Assembly: GCF_000003605.2 (NCBI RefSeq)
Contig: NW_003128370.1
Location: 152,821 to 213,251 of the forward strand
Reading direction: 5' to 3'
Length of the DNA: 60,431 nucleotides
Source: Saccoglossus kowalevskii
Lineage: Eukaryota; Hemichordata; Enteropneusta; Harrimaniidae
Positions 38,861 through 51,659 of the stretch are shown in pieces. Every line of letters starts with the position of its first letter. Positions within the stretch are counted from its first letter, which is position 1. A program made the translations under genes and the position numbers. The notes under the pieces were generated by a model. That model did no database searches. It saw only the letters and a program-made list of their open reading frames with translations, and was not told the DNA's origin.

Positions 38861-40920
38861 ATGTTCGTTTGCATATTATCGTAAACTCTTGAAAAAACTG
38901 TGTTGTCATTTGCGGTAAACGTGCGCGTCTTGTTGCACAATGTCGAATGACCTACACGTTGTTTGCTATTGACGAGAATATCAAGCGCGGGTCAACATTC
39001 CTATGTTTCTGAAATAATGAACGATGATTCCTGTTTTTTTTTTAAGATGAAGGAAAGTCTCATCTTCAGTTTTAAAATAATTTAAATCATAAATCTGTTG
39101 CTCATAAATCGTGGATGAAAGGATTCCGCCATTACGTAAATATAGTTAATGCTATTAGCATATATCTGAAGATTTAACATCAGCGATCAAAACTACAACA
39201 CAAACTGTAATGTAATCTTGTTAATCACACTGGTAGGGAAACTGGTATTTACGACAACCATTAGTAGCCTCGTTAGTTTTTTTAAAGCTCACATCTTAAA
39301 TATCTAAAATGGCGAAGATTTGAGAATAGTTTAGATGAGAATGCTAATCATCCTTACAATTACACCGGCAAAACCAACCCATGTCATTGTACTACAACCC
39401 ATTAAACAACCATTTTAATGAAAATCTCGCTTCCATCAATCTGCTTCCTACGGGGATGTTGATTAATGCAGTATTGGTATCTTGTATCGACTCCATGATA
39501 ATAATTGTTTTTTTTTTACCGATAGTGAAGCATTGAACTGACAAGATGGGCTTCAAAAAACATACATCGCATGATACAAGGACATTTTCTGACATTTATA
39601 TATTATGTAACTAAACCGACAACATATCAGTTCCATCACCGGGAAATTATGTGTCATTTCGTGATGAATCGGAAAACCACTTGTACAACGCAAGCACGGT
39701 AACATGAATGTGTCGTGCGATTGCCAGTTCAAAATACATGTTTCCGTGATTCGCCACTTATTTAGCAATATAGCCAAGACTGAAAAGAAAAAGAAGTTGA
39801 CAGCATAATCCTTTTGACGTTTTTTTTTTCTGCAAACAAATTGCGTGCGTAGAAAACGTGTCATCATAGGAAGTTTGCGGAGAAAGTGGTTATAATAAAT
39901 AAATAATAATAAGACAAAAACAAAACAAAAAACTATTAGATTTACGTTTATTACTTTATGTTAATTTTGAATTTAAAGAAGTTTGAATAGTTCTCAAATA
40001 AAATAATGCTGTTCATTCAGTATTGTGAGTTAAATATAACTATTAATGAATTAATGCTCAAATTGAGTCATTAGATATATTAATAGAAGAAAAAAAGTAA
40101 ATACAATAGTAAGCATATGGGAGATTCGAATTTGCAACTACAACAAATTCACGTTCCCATTTACGCTATAGCGCAGACTTATAAAAAACATGATGTAGTT
40201 ATTTTGGAATTATTTACTACTTATTAAATTAATATTAAACTGTCATTTTGTTAACTGCCAGGGTTATGCGGATAACAATATTTGAATAACATATGATATT
40301 GCCAACCAGTGACCAGAAACTCTTTGAACAACATTAACATCTTTTATACTTTTCACTAGAAAAAAGGATAGAACAATAGCTCGTAACAATTAAGCACTTT
40401 CTATATATGATAATACAACGTGCATATTTAAATAATATCATAGAATCACATCACGGATACTTATAATTACTATTAGTAAATTCACAATATATTAGATAAA
40501 TATATTAGATTATCTTCAGTAAATAAAGTAACGTTCTGAATATGACATCAACCAGATGGTGAGTGTTAAAACGATTTCTAGGATATGAGAACGATTCCCA
40601 ATAGTTTAGAAAGTGCGTATGGTTATATAAATATTATATGGAATATTCATTTGTGTGTTCCATTATTAAATAAAAGGTTTCCAGTCGATGGCGGCGAAGC
40701 ATAGCATTTATGTAGCCTAGTTATTCAAAGTAGGAAGTCGCACAATTTATAAATTGTACCTACAGGTTCATGTCATTGAACAAAGAGAAACGTGTTCACC
40801 GAAGATCAATTGACATCATTTGTAACTATAGGGAACATGCACCTTCAGTCTTGAAACATTGCTGGATTGACTCAGCTCAGGTATACAGCTGTAATCAAAT
40901 GGATAAGACTTATTGCGTAA
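38861..40920. other. AT-rich intergenic stretch, no gene recognised
   Basis: Nothing supported. Very A/T-rich between about 39890 and 40520. Confidence 0.4.
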
Positions 40921-40921
40921 C

Positions 40922-40963
40922 TGGGAGCGCGTAACGGGGAGCGTTTAACGGGGAGCGCGTCTG
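40922..40963. repeat. short minisatellite (GGGAGCGCGTAACG, ~3 units)
   Basis: GGGAGCG(C/T)(G/T)TAAC(G) repeats about every 14 bases, the last unit diverging into GTCTGC. G+C-rich in AT-rich surroundings. A GTTCGAA follows about 40 bases later, weakly like a pol III B box. Confidence 0.65.
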
Positions 40964-43900
40964 CTTACAGTAGCGAGGTGCATTCGGCGCTGTTGCGAGT
41001 TCGAACAATGTATTTGTATATTGTAATTTTGATTAAATGGATAGAGCATCTTGCCTGGAATATACAAAACTAACCACTTATACGAATAAACATGAAGATG
41101 TCACGTCACACTCAACTAACTCAAAAGGTCGCAGATTCTCTGAGGTGTTCAACTTTTTAAAAGTTAAAACACGGATTTCCTATCCTTGCAATAACAATGT
41201 ATCGAAAGTGTCTCGAAGGTACGTCTCCCAGTATACAAAAGTCCTTATTTTTAAACTACGAGATTATACAGGATTTCTTATTTGCCAGTTAATAAGCAGT
41301 GAACTTGATGTCTTTATTTCCCCGGGGAAATCATGTCTTCAAAAGGGGGAAGTCACAATTGAAAATCAGTGAATGTCGTTGATGTTCATTTAGTTCTCTC
41401 ATATATATATTGTCTATAAATAAGAATGTATGAGTGTACTTCGAGCGAGGTAATCTAATGATATGATTAACCAATTATTTGAAATAATGTAAGTATAATC
41501 GGAACAGAATAAAAATACATATATCTTCTCTATCGCAACCTCAAAAAGTAAGTTATTTTAGCCAGATAATCACTTTTATAATCAACATCTTGACTCGTTA
41601 ATTCCAATGAAAGGTTTTTCTTGTATTTATAAGAAGCACGTTTAATGTCACGTGTTCACTAGTGCCAAATAAAGATACATGTGAGACAGTTGAGGGGATA
41701 TATTTTTTAATGTCTTTATCTCTATTTTTATGAAGATGTAAATGGTGAATTTTAGAAATAATACTACGCACTTTGTTCATATTACTGATAATAGTGGAGA
41801 CATATAATTCGTCCAGGTAATACAGAACACGTCTTAAAAGCGATTTCGAACGTATTGTACCCTTTTTGTCACTGTATGAACATATAACTACTAAAAGTCA
41901 CGTAGTAATTGAAACAGTCGTGCGAGCTCTCCAAGGAACCATTGCAATTATACCTTCTCACGACGAGAATGATTAATGAGTGAGCTTGTCGACATTAATT
42001 GTTTATGGTATTAATATTGTAATTTTGTTTTTCACTGCTTGATTAGTAATGGTGGTATTAATACCGGAAAGGTGAACAAATTAACACCTATTTTGTCAAG
42101 ATTCGATTTCAATTATTGAAATTAGCTTCTAAACAATGAAATGTACAACTCGTACGACATGTAGTGTAATTAAAATCTCACTTGAGATGGGCCGCACATT
42201 CATTACAGTTGTGGTGTATTTTCTTGGACACCTTTAAGGGATCCAAGACAAGGTTAAGATGCAATCATGTTCTACTGCTGAGTAAAGACGTTACTTGGCG
42301 GGATCAGGGAGGTTCATTTGGACAAACTGAGTTAACAAGCATCTGAAGGCACTACATTGTTGCCGTGGGTCAATAACTTAACTCAACATAGCTGCATTTC
42401 ATATAAACTCATTAACAAGACTATGTATATCTCATGTTGATTTTTTAGCGCCTGTGGGTAACACAAATAAGGCGAAATGAGGGATGAAACTACGACATCG
42501 ACATCCATACTAGATACTAGTAATCTTCAATCGTCTGCGTGATTACCTAAAATTGCTCATTATTATGACAACTGTTTGTTTAATAGATATAGAAATTTAC
42601 AAATATTATATCACGTGATTTTGATTGACACGAACAACGCTGATAATTTCACTTTTATCACGTACACGTGGTAACACTTTCACGAACGAGAAACCACAGT
42701 ATTTGTTATTTTTGTTCCCTGGGGTTACCACACTCCTTCAATAATAATAAATACAATCATTTTGTCACGACATGTTTGGAGTTTCAGAGGGTGCGCCCGC
42801 GATGAAGTAAAGTTTTTGTAATGCCAAATTATTTCGCTACCAATATGCATATGTTTTAATTAAGTATTTTTTCAGTTCAGGTTATAAGTCAACTAATGCA
42901 TGTGGGCAATGTAACCAATCTGTACAAGTTGGATATTACCAATCATTTTTGCAATATGTTGTCATAGAAACGAAATAATAAAATTCGAATACTAAATATG
43001 TCCACTGATTAAAATACTTCAACAGAAAAAATGTCATGACAGCCGTGTTTCAAGCGGGATATGCATCCCACATTGGGGTTAATGACAAGTGAAGTATAAT
43101 TATATTTTGCATAATTAAATTTGTTGCGATATAAAACGATTCATCATAGTACACCGATTGGAAGATACCGAGTAGTTGCCATGCATATGAGTTATACAAT
43201 ATACATACAAAAAAAACAAACAAATAAATCAAAAGTAATCATATTTCATCATTGATGCACTGTTTTGATTTCTGATACTTTGAGATTTTGTACTGATGTG
43301 AACCGTATCAATAAAGAAAGTTACAATCAATTGCGCAGAATTTCGCTACTCATCACTTGAGCTTGTGTATGCCTAAATAATTTCAGTCTTAGAAAAAATT
43401 ACAAGATTGTGACAAATATAAAACACAGACGAGAACGCGATGCATAACACCCCATGTAATGCGCATTCATTGATTCAATGATACCATCTACCAATCACAA
43501 TACGTTATACATAAATATTATAACAAATTGCACATTACAAAACTTGATAACAATCAGGCAATGTTTGAACCACACTACAATTAAAGCTTGAAGCATTGTT
43601 TATCGCACTGATTCCTTTGAACTTGACAGATTGTCGAAAAAAATATCATCGCTTCAAATTGAAATTGGTCTATTATTTTATAAAGACGACTTTGAAGGTA
43701 TACTGTTAAAATTGTTTCGTATATGCTGTAGGTGTTTAACTATTGGATTGTTGTTGATACACAGCAGTGACGCGGGATATACTAATTTCGAAATATCTGA
43801 CATCACTCCTTGACTGTGTGTGCCTTGAGATCCACGTGTCTCCCTCTCACTGATTTGACCATGTAATTGTAATGTATTTGTCAGTTTGTTTATTCATTTG

Positions 43901-44760
43901 TGTTCTCGGGGTTGTAATTAACCTTTTCGGATGGTGCACGTCGATTCGATGTGATATTATGTCTACACTTTCAGAAGAACTGTCACGTGTTATACGTAAT
44001 TGATACAAATTGTTCAAATTATAAAATGAGTTGTCATGTACATGTGATCTTGGAAGATAGAGCCACACATCGAAATGTACATCGTATATGGTTATGTAAT
44101 TTATAATTATGATCCTCAACTTTAATGTGTTTCAATTTATAGGCAAGCCTTTATCCAAATATTTCTCGAAACAAGAACTATTGCAAGTTAATATACCCAG
44201 CCTTTGGCATTTGTTGTGTTTTACTAGCAATGACACCGTACAAGTCAGCCATACATGATCTGATTGCAAAAAAGCATTTTTAAAATTGTGGTGTGTTGTG
44301 CATGGTATATATTTTGGCTTGTATTGAACAAGATATTTACATCCAATTGCTGGCGATAGTTGCGATGTTTTTCAGCGGGGTAGTGATTAAAATGGAAACA
44401 AGCGATGGGTATACTTTACAGCAGAAGTCGCATATATGCCATTTAAAATCAACGCGATAAACATGTAAAGGAAAAATGAGAAGCATCTGACGGATTATGG
44501 CCAAGTATTTTATTGTAAATCGTTGCTGGCACTGCTTCGTGTTCGTATGTATGAAATTATAATTGACTGTGAAGTAAATAGACTGTGATTGTGTATTACA
44601 TCATTTATACTTTTTTTAAAGATCATTACCCCACGTGTTATTAAATATTCGGCGTATTCTACATTATTCATATACAAACATATCACCATTGGTTATTTGA
44701 GATTGGCATCCAACAATTGGTCACAACTCGGGAATGGACGGTTTAGCTCAAAGCGCGAGG
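40964..44760. other. AT-rich intergenic stretch, no gene recognised
   Basis: Includes a 111-codon open frame at 41037-41372 (+) with an ATG, no recognisable domain and no coding-like composition. Nothing else supported. Confidence 0.4.
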
Positions 44761-44764
44761 TATA

Positions 44765-44840
44765 CTTCCCCTCATTAACCCCAAACTACGTCGCTTCCTC
44801 TCATTAACCTCAAATACGTCACTTCCTGTCATTAACCTCC
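44765..44840. repeat. ~28-bp minisatellite, 2.7 units
   Basis: CTTCC(C/T)CTCATTAACC(C/T)CAAA-TACGTC recurs from about 44765, 44794 and 44822. Confidence 0.75.
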
Positions 44841-45240
44841 AAACCTCCGCTCAGATGTGATTGATGATAAACCACGGGGAAGTGAACTGTTTGATTATAA
44901 ACAGTAATCTCTAGACTTACCCCTAGGCGTGAATTACATCCAGTCAGTTTATCCTTATTAACAACAATCACGGCAACTCGATAACATTAAAAAAGGCTGT
45001 CCTGCTCAGCGGGACACTTTGAAGAGATCACGACTTTTATAGTATAGCAAAGCAATAAGAGCTTTGGTGTGTCTCACAGTTGAATCGCAACGTTATTATG
45101 TAATAAACATGAATTACATTTCCTGAAAACGTATAAAAATGATTCTGTTCTCCCAAACATATTAAAATTGACAACGATGTCTGTTAAATCTTCCCCTTAT
45201 ATAATTAGTAGGTGTCCGGGATAAAATCTCCACATTTTTT

Positions 45241-45576
45241 ATGATTCTCACAAAACTAAAGATCAATGATATGGCCATTTATAATGAAGTTGTTATGGTA
45301 GCGAGATGCTCGTTGAATTGTTCAGGTCGTGTGGAACGTTTCATCTACAATTTGTATACACAACTTACAGATATATTCACCCCCGATACGCAGTTACAAG
45401 AAATACGTACGTGCCGAGGAATACAAAACACAACTCTTAGTACACTCAGCATGTATCTGTTACATCCGATCACATGCAAATTGATCGATAAAAATCCGGA
45501 CCATATTCAGTTGATATTTGAAACTACCATGAATGCACGCCGACGTACACAATACATGTCACTGAACATATATTAA
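45241..45576 (+). other. open frame of 111 codons, unrecognised
   Basis: Begins with ATG and has no obvious domain, signal peptide or membrane segment. It contains several Cys and a mixed charged composition that is not obviously low-complexity. No splice or polyadenylation context supports it; listed so that it can be searched. Confidence 0.12.
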
Positions 45577-45784
45577 CAATGACCTCTGCTGTGATCTACA
45601 AGAGAGGACGCAAAATGCGTGATGGGTGTTTCCAATCTCGCACTTCGTCACTATATAACTGTACTGGCACTGTGGAAAGGAGAACTGCTATTATCTGCTA
45701 TTATCTATTATCTGGCACCTAAGCATCCTATAATAATAAAAAAACAAACATGACTGCCCCATGGTTTGACCGGGACCCCACACA

Positions 45785-45850
45785 AAGATATTCGCTAATA
45801 CTGTTCTAACCGTTTTGGATTTCGGCATTCCAATGATGTATTCTTGGGAG
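45785..45850 (-). repeat. segment shared with 12.2 kb
   Basis: The reverse complement is homologous to 12201-12267. It ends about 20 bases before the foldback element that follows. Confidence 0.6.
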
Positions 45851-45872
45851 GAAAAGATGTACAATAATAATT

Positions 45873-45996
45873 TATTACGAGGATACCGCAAAGTAAGCAC
45901 TCAGACAGTACGTCGTCGCATCGACCTCCGCTGCGTGTCGGTCGATATACTTCCGCTGTACTGTCTTCATGCATACTTTACAGTATCCTCGTAATA
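45873..45996. mobile_element. foldback MITE-like element, 124 bp
   Basis: Left arm starting ATTACGAGGATACCGCAAAG pairs with the right arm; over the first 38 bases 32 match by my count, and a second inner stem around GTCGATGCG / CGGTCGATA continues the hairpin. One arm of the same family is at 12128-12190. No coding capacity. Confidence 0.7.
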
Positions 45997-46962
45997 TAAC
46001 CTCATATTATTTTAGTATGCAACCAACTAGATATATCATTGTGTTACAGCCCTATGTCCTAGGAATGTGCGTACATCTCACAGGAATTAAAAAGGAAGAC
46101 GCGTATCATTCGCAAATATATCATTCTTTACATCTAATATAGAATATCAAATGCCATTCTATAAATATTGATGTCCAGAATAAACACGTCACTCAAGATA
46201 AAATATTTTTCAGAAATGACCAATCTCATTAAGGAATAAATGTTAGTACTAGCTTCGTAAATGTCCGCTTTAGTCGATCCGAAGAAGTACAATAAATTAT
46301 TCAGTGATTCCTTGAGGTGACGCACACATGTCGAATACACAATATATATTAACACATGTAAGGTCAACTGGTCAGTATAATTTAACTATAATGCAAGAAA
46401 GTTCATCAATTTCGTATGCAATATGTCGACAAAAGCACGCCGTGCAATTTCCCCAACTGGGAACGTTAGCTACTAATGCTGAATATTGATTCGAATTTTA
46501 GGTGTGTCCGTTTATTACGGTTCTTTAATAAAACACTGATACGCCTAAATGCAGAGATGTACTGAATTATCGAACACGTTAGACATGATAGTGATTTTCC
46601 ATTAAGATGCTAGAAGGGTAGAATCGCCGCATTAGTATGTGTCAATGTCAAAGTCAAAATGCTCCAGGTTGACATGTTACTTGACCCGATAAAAAAGAGT
46701 TATGTTATTGAATCGCACAGTTCATTCTAAAGTTAACTATACTGTTTTCTATCCCATGTGGTCTATTAAAATGTAAAATACTGCGTAAACGCTTCAATAC
46801 ATTAGCTACGTGACACGTAAAACATTCGGTCACGGCACAAACTCTACTTGGGGAAAACCATGACCGGAAATGCGATGAGACATATTTGATGACTGTAATA
46901 AAATCGAGTTCAATGTAGTCGTTTTGTCACGACAAACATTACACGTTTATGTATGGCTTTTT

Positions 46963-47261
46963 AGAGACCAGTCAGAAATAAATCTACTCGTCGAGATATG
47001 ATCGTGATATCAGTGTGCCGAATTAGAAGTGGATTAGGTGAAAATTAACCCTCATAAGCTAAAATCATACATAGAACTATACGGGATTGGAATCATTAAT
47101 TTAACGTTCCCTGAATGTGAGTGATACATTACTCATTTCAGTTTAAAGAAATACCATCAAAAATCATTATTGAAAATAAATGACCAGCCTATATACGAAA
47201 TAAATTAAATTAATTCCATCACTCAGGTGAGAGCTGATGTAATTACATCGCTGTTGCCATT
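46963..47261. repeat. segment B, copy 1 of a ~300-bp duplication
   Basis: Starts near GAGACCAGTCAGAAATAAA and ends near GCTGTTGCCATT. Collinear with 47821-48144, sharing long phrases such as ATATCAGTGTGCCGAATTAG and TTTCAGTTTAAAGAAATACC. Confidence 0.85.
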
Positions 47262-47707
47262 TTGCGATTTCTAAGTTTGTTCTCGAAATTCACCACATGT
47301 AATCAGTGTCACATAATTGACATTACGTACTCAATTTGCCATAGTGATAGCTTCCTGAAGCGTTTAGCTGTTTAAACCAACTTTATGTAAGTTGCCGAGG
47401 AAACGAATGCGATTTGCATAATATTGACTCGCGATTACCACGTCAAACACACAGAGGGAAATTGATGTTAATTTAATTTCAGTAACCTGCCTTATACATA
47501 GTTACTAGAGTGTGATTAATAAGCACATTTTATTTTTAAGCGATGACCCACCCGTTCTGAGATATAACATCTGGTTCGGTTTAATGACAATAATTTGGTA
47601 AGTGTCGACATGAAACGTTTAAATCATAACACACGGTGGGACTCACTCTTTCAATTCAAAGCAGGCACATGTTTTTGTATTTCAATATCATCGATATGTT
47701 TGTCCCT

Positions 47708-47810
47708 AGTGCCATTTATTGGCCCAAACTCACCGCGAGTGTTTAGATATCGACGGTGTGAAAGCCAGACAGTCGCGCGTGGAATATCTTACGCCACAAT
47801 CGTTGCTAGT
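47708..47810. repeat. segment A, copy 1
   Basis: AGTGCCATTTATTGGCC at the start and GAATATCTTACGCCACAAT towards the end are shared with 48156-48230. This copy carries an extra ~20 bases in the middle. Confidence 0.8.
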
Positions 47811-47820
47811 CAACTCAGTA

Positions 47821-48144
47821 AAAGACCAATCAGAAATAAAAACTACTCGTTGTGTTCGAAGTATGATCTTGATATCAGTGTGCCGAATTAGAAGTGGATA
47901 AGGAAAAAATTAACCCACATAAGCTAAACTAATACATACAACTTTTTGGGATTGTGATCATTAATTTAACGTTCGTTGAATATGAGTGACAAATTACTAA
48001 TTTCAGTTTAAAGAAATACCAACAAAAAATCATTATTGAAAATAAATAACCAGCCTAAAAATAAAATAGAAATAAATTAAATGAATTCCAACACTCAAGT
48101 GAGAGGTAATCTAGTTAGCTAGTTAGTTAGCCGCTGTTTCCATT
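47821..48144. repeat. segment B, copy 2
   Basis: Second copy of 46963-47261, a little longer because of small insertions, including a GTTAGCTAGTTAGTTAG slip repeat near its end. It is flanked by A segments on both sides. Confidence 0.85.
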
Positions 48145-48155
48145 CAAAAGAACCC

Positions 48156-48230
48156 AGTGCCATTTATTGGCCGCAACTCGCCGCGATAGCCAGTTGCGCG
48201 TAGAATATCTTACGCCACAATTGCTGCTAA
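48156..48230. repeat. segment A, copy 2
   Basis: Direct repeat of 47708-47810 with an internal deletion. A weak third trace of B (AACAACCAGCC, then AATATCAACAC) may lie at about 48285-48340. Confidence 0.75.
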
Positions 48231-48344
48231 TAATTTCTAAAGTCGCAAACATTTGTTAATAACAATAGACAATAATGAACATATTATTTAATTTACTTTA
48301 ACAACCAGCCATTTATTTCAATGAATATCAACACAGTTGAGCAT

Positions 48345-49480
48345 AACGCGTGCAGATAAGCCATTGATTATTATTAGATTGGATTTAAATATATGCCCAG
48401 CCTAGATGATGTACAACTAGGACGACTCGCGTGTTAGTCACGAACTTTACACCAAGTCAATCATGAAACTTTTTTTTATGTCAAGTGGATTTCCCTCTGG
48501 TATATTGTAGGTTCTATTTTATCATCGGTTGTTATTGTTTAAATAAATATACATTCAATTAAAACATAATTTATTATGTGACAAACATATATTTACGGGG
48601 ACGAATGAGATGATAAATGATTTGAATACCTTTTACAATGCGCGACTTAGACTGAGATTAGATAACATATACATATCACTTGATTGGGTTTAATTTATTC
48701 ACAAAAGAATAAAAAACTTATAACAAATATTGTCAACAATTTTGCATCATAGCAATGGTGTTTGTTATGCCAGGGAATGTTTAATTTTTGAAACAGCACA
48801 ATTCCTCACAACTACTGTGACACGCATTACAGAGCCACACACAATATATATTCTTAGATTTGTTGTCAACGGCCAAACGTAAATACAATAAAAGCGCATT
48901 CACAACACATTGCGTTTTACTGAGTTTACAGAAGACATGATTGATCTATCAATAATAACGCCTAATCAGAGATGTAGGTTTTAGAACGTAATGTTCTGAA
49001 TCATCCCATCAATTATGTTGTCAAAGAGTTGAATGATTCAAATCTCTTTTGAAATCAAGAATATTTGCAAATATCCAATAAGATATAAAAGATAAGTGGA
49101 AGATTCCTTTGCAAGAAATTTGATGATAGGAAACAGGCATTGGAACTGAGAGTGATTAGGTGGGTTATACACGTTCCTCTCCGAGCCATGAATTTGTCAT
49201 GCGCCGAAACGTAAACTGTTTAGTTTAGTAACGCAACTCGTTTTAAATATTAAATCACAGTACACAAACACGCTTCTTAATAACCCTTTTCGGTATAGAG
49301 TTCTTGGAACTGCAGAGCCTCATGATATTGTAGCGAGAATTAGCACTAGGCCTTAAACCAACATTAGCAGGAATATTAGTACCACCCGTGGCCTCCGGTT
49401 GTGACATACGCATGTGTTAACAATTTAAGGTATGATGCCGCATAGCTCACCTTTTGTAATATAAAGCTGATATCCTCCCC
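48345..49480. other. AT-rich intergenic stretch, no gene recognised
   Basis: Nothing supported. Confidence 0.4.
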
Positions 49481-49483
49481 ATG

Positions 49484-49666
49484 TCAACGCTGTTTGAACA
49501 TGTTTCTCATGTCACAATAGACGAGATAATCCGATAATCCGACATCTGCTACTTTAAATCGATACCTGGCAGAAAAAATGTGATTATCGGTAAGTAGCAC
49601 ATAGTATGTCGTAATAGGGGTCTGGTTACCGAATGTAAAATATCCGATTGCGTCAAGGAAAATCAA
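49484..49666 (-). mobile_element. LINE endonuclease C-terminal scrap
   Basis: On the minus strand the frame contains LLTDNHIFSARYRF, then VADVGLSDYLVYCDMR. LINE apurinic-like endonucleases typically end with a (V/I)xDxGLSDHxLVYCxxR motif; here the catalytic His of SDH appears to be missing (SDY), which would inactivate it. The fragment is short and isolated. Confidence 0.45.
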
Positions 49667-49669
49667 ACA

Positions 49670-51600
49670 AATTGTCCCAGTCGTTCATGATATATGTGTT
49701 GTTTTGATGTATGTGCTTAACAGTAGAAAAAAACACAAATAACCTTAGTTTATGTAGTTTGTATCCCCTGTGCTTACTGTACTACTTCTTCTTCTCACAT
49801 TACTGTTCATTTAAATTATGAAACACTTTATTCAACCGTTTAAGTACATGGAAACTCATGACATGTGCGAAGACAAGGTTAAAACAAGTCATATATAACG
49901 TATATAGCTGTTGTATGGTTTTGGTGATAACTGTTAAAATATTTACGCAGAAACCATTATTGCATGTTTTGCGGTAATTCGTATTCATACACGTAAGTGC
50001 GTCACCCGTTTGGTGTTTGAAAACACAACAGCATTGCGGTTTTGTGAATGTAATTTCTTGTTACGGCTTTCATGACGGGGGAGTCAGGGCGCATTAGAAT
50101 GAAAGTTTGTTGAGATTGGCCATGTATATAGATACACATGTATATATGTATTGACAAATGCGCATATTTCTAATTCTCATATATTATCATGGTGATATTC
50201 TACGTAGATACCATTTAGCAGTATTGCAGACGTTTTGTTCATTATTCGTTTCTATTCAAGAACGTACAGTGCATAGCACAACGTTTCCCGATCCAATACA
50301 AGACTATTCAACAAGGACCTACTTTGTCATGATGTTATTCTATCTATAATGTGCAGATTTTTTAAGCAAATCAAAAAAGCATACATGTTCCCTATAGTTT
50401 AATATCTGTTGCACTATGACAATGTGTACGGGGTGTTTAACATAATCTGTCTACCTTACAATAGGAGAATTACTAATTGCGTCCGAGAACTGTCAATCAG
50501 GCGTCTATGAACAATTCTGTGATCTCTACGTAATTCATCTTAACTCCAGTGAGAATTGGTCTCATATAACCGGTAAGATAACCACCTGTGCCTTGCCTTG
50601 TAAATTACATATTACGTCATCTTTGCATGATTATATCAATACAAATTAAAGGCAAATGGCCGCCAATTCTCGTTGAGAGTGTTTAGCTGGGCACAATGTC
50701 GTTCTCAATGAGATCTCAGCGGTTTAATCATGACTATTGTCCATTGGAGATTAAAACCTGTTGGAAACCAGTTATATAGAACTGGATTATGAAGCTTTTC
50801 AAAGAATACTAAATTTATTAGTAATTAATATGAGCTATTGCATCATCAGTAAATATTTGTGTCAATCAATTAACTTCGTATCCTTTCATTACTGTGTGAT
50901 ATGATGCAAATATTAAAAGAACAAACATTTAAATGAGTATACATTATCAGTGCTCATTTCATTTATTTTTTTCTTATAAAAATGCATAAAGTTACAGTTG
51001 TGTACGTAAAACGTTGATAATATTAATTGTATTAACGTTATATTCAACTAAAACTAAGTCAGCGGAGCAACCTCTAAACAACCTAATTAACATAATTGGA
51101 CACTCTCTTTAATTATCCCTTCAAATCTATTGTGTTGTCAATAACAATCAGACAGTATAATTGTGTTTATAACACTCGTGTTCCAACATGGAAATAACAG
51201 TTAGTTACAGATTAAATCATTCTCGTCTTTGCCACTGAGCTCAGAATAACACCATGCCATACAATGATCGAAATAGGTCTTTATATCAAATATGTTAGAT
51301 GGCGGCAAATAAATCCCCAAATCCTAGTCTGGTCCCAGAACAAATTGATAAATTACAAAGGTTTATATATTTAAACAATCTTGTTTAATGTTATTAGCGG
51401 GTGTCTCAACATTTCATACGAGAATTAATAATTTTAGAAAGGCGTTTCCATCCACCTGCATACTGTCCACGGCTGATTAACGTAACACATAGCAATGTAT
51501 GCGATTTATGGATCGCCTAATTAAAAACATTGACGTTATTTAATGCATTAACACGTGTCAAATCAGCGGAAAGTCGTAAAGATATAAAGTCTTATACAGT
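49670..51600. other. AT-rich intergenic stretch, no gene recognised
   Basis: Nothing supported. Confidence 0.4.
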
Positions 51601-51604
51601 AATA

Positions 51605-51657
51605 CCTGTCAAAATCGACCATGACTGGGACTGGGATCTGTGGTCGGTTTTCATAGG
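51605..51657. repeat. inverted repeat, transposon-end-like
   Basis: CCTGTCAAAATCGACCA (51605-51621) pairs with TGGTCGGTTTTCATAGG (51641-51657) with three mismatches and a 19-base loop. It resembles the subterminal hairpins at the tips of DNA transposons; no second end or transposase was seen. Confidence 0.5.
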
Positions 51658-51659
51658 GA

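Noticed and set aside
40990-41010. GAGTTCGAAC after the 14-bp minisatellite, B-box-like
   Set aside because: No folding tRNA and no clear A box; left as a note only.
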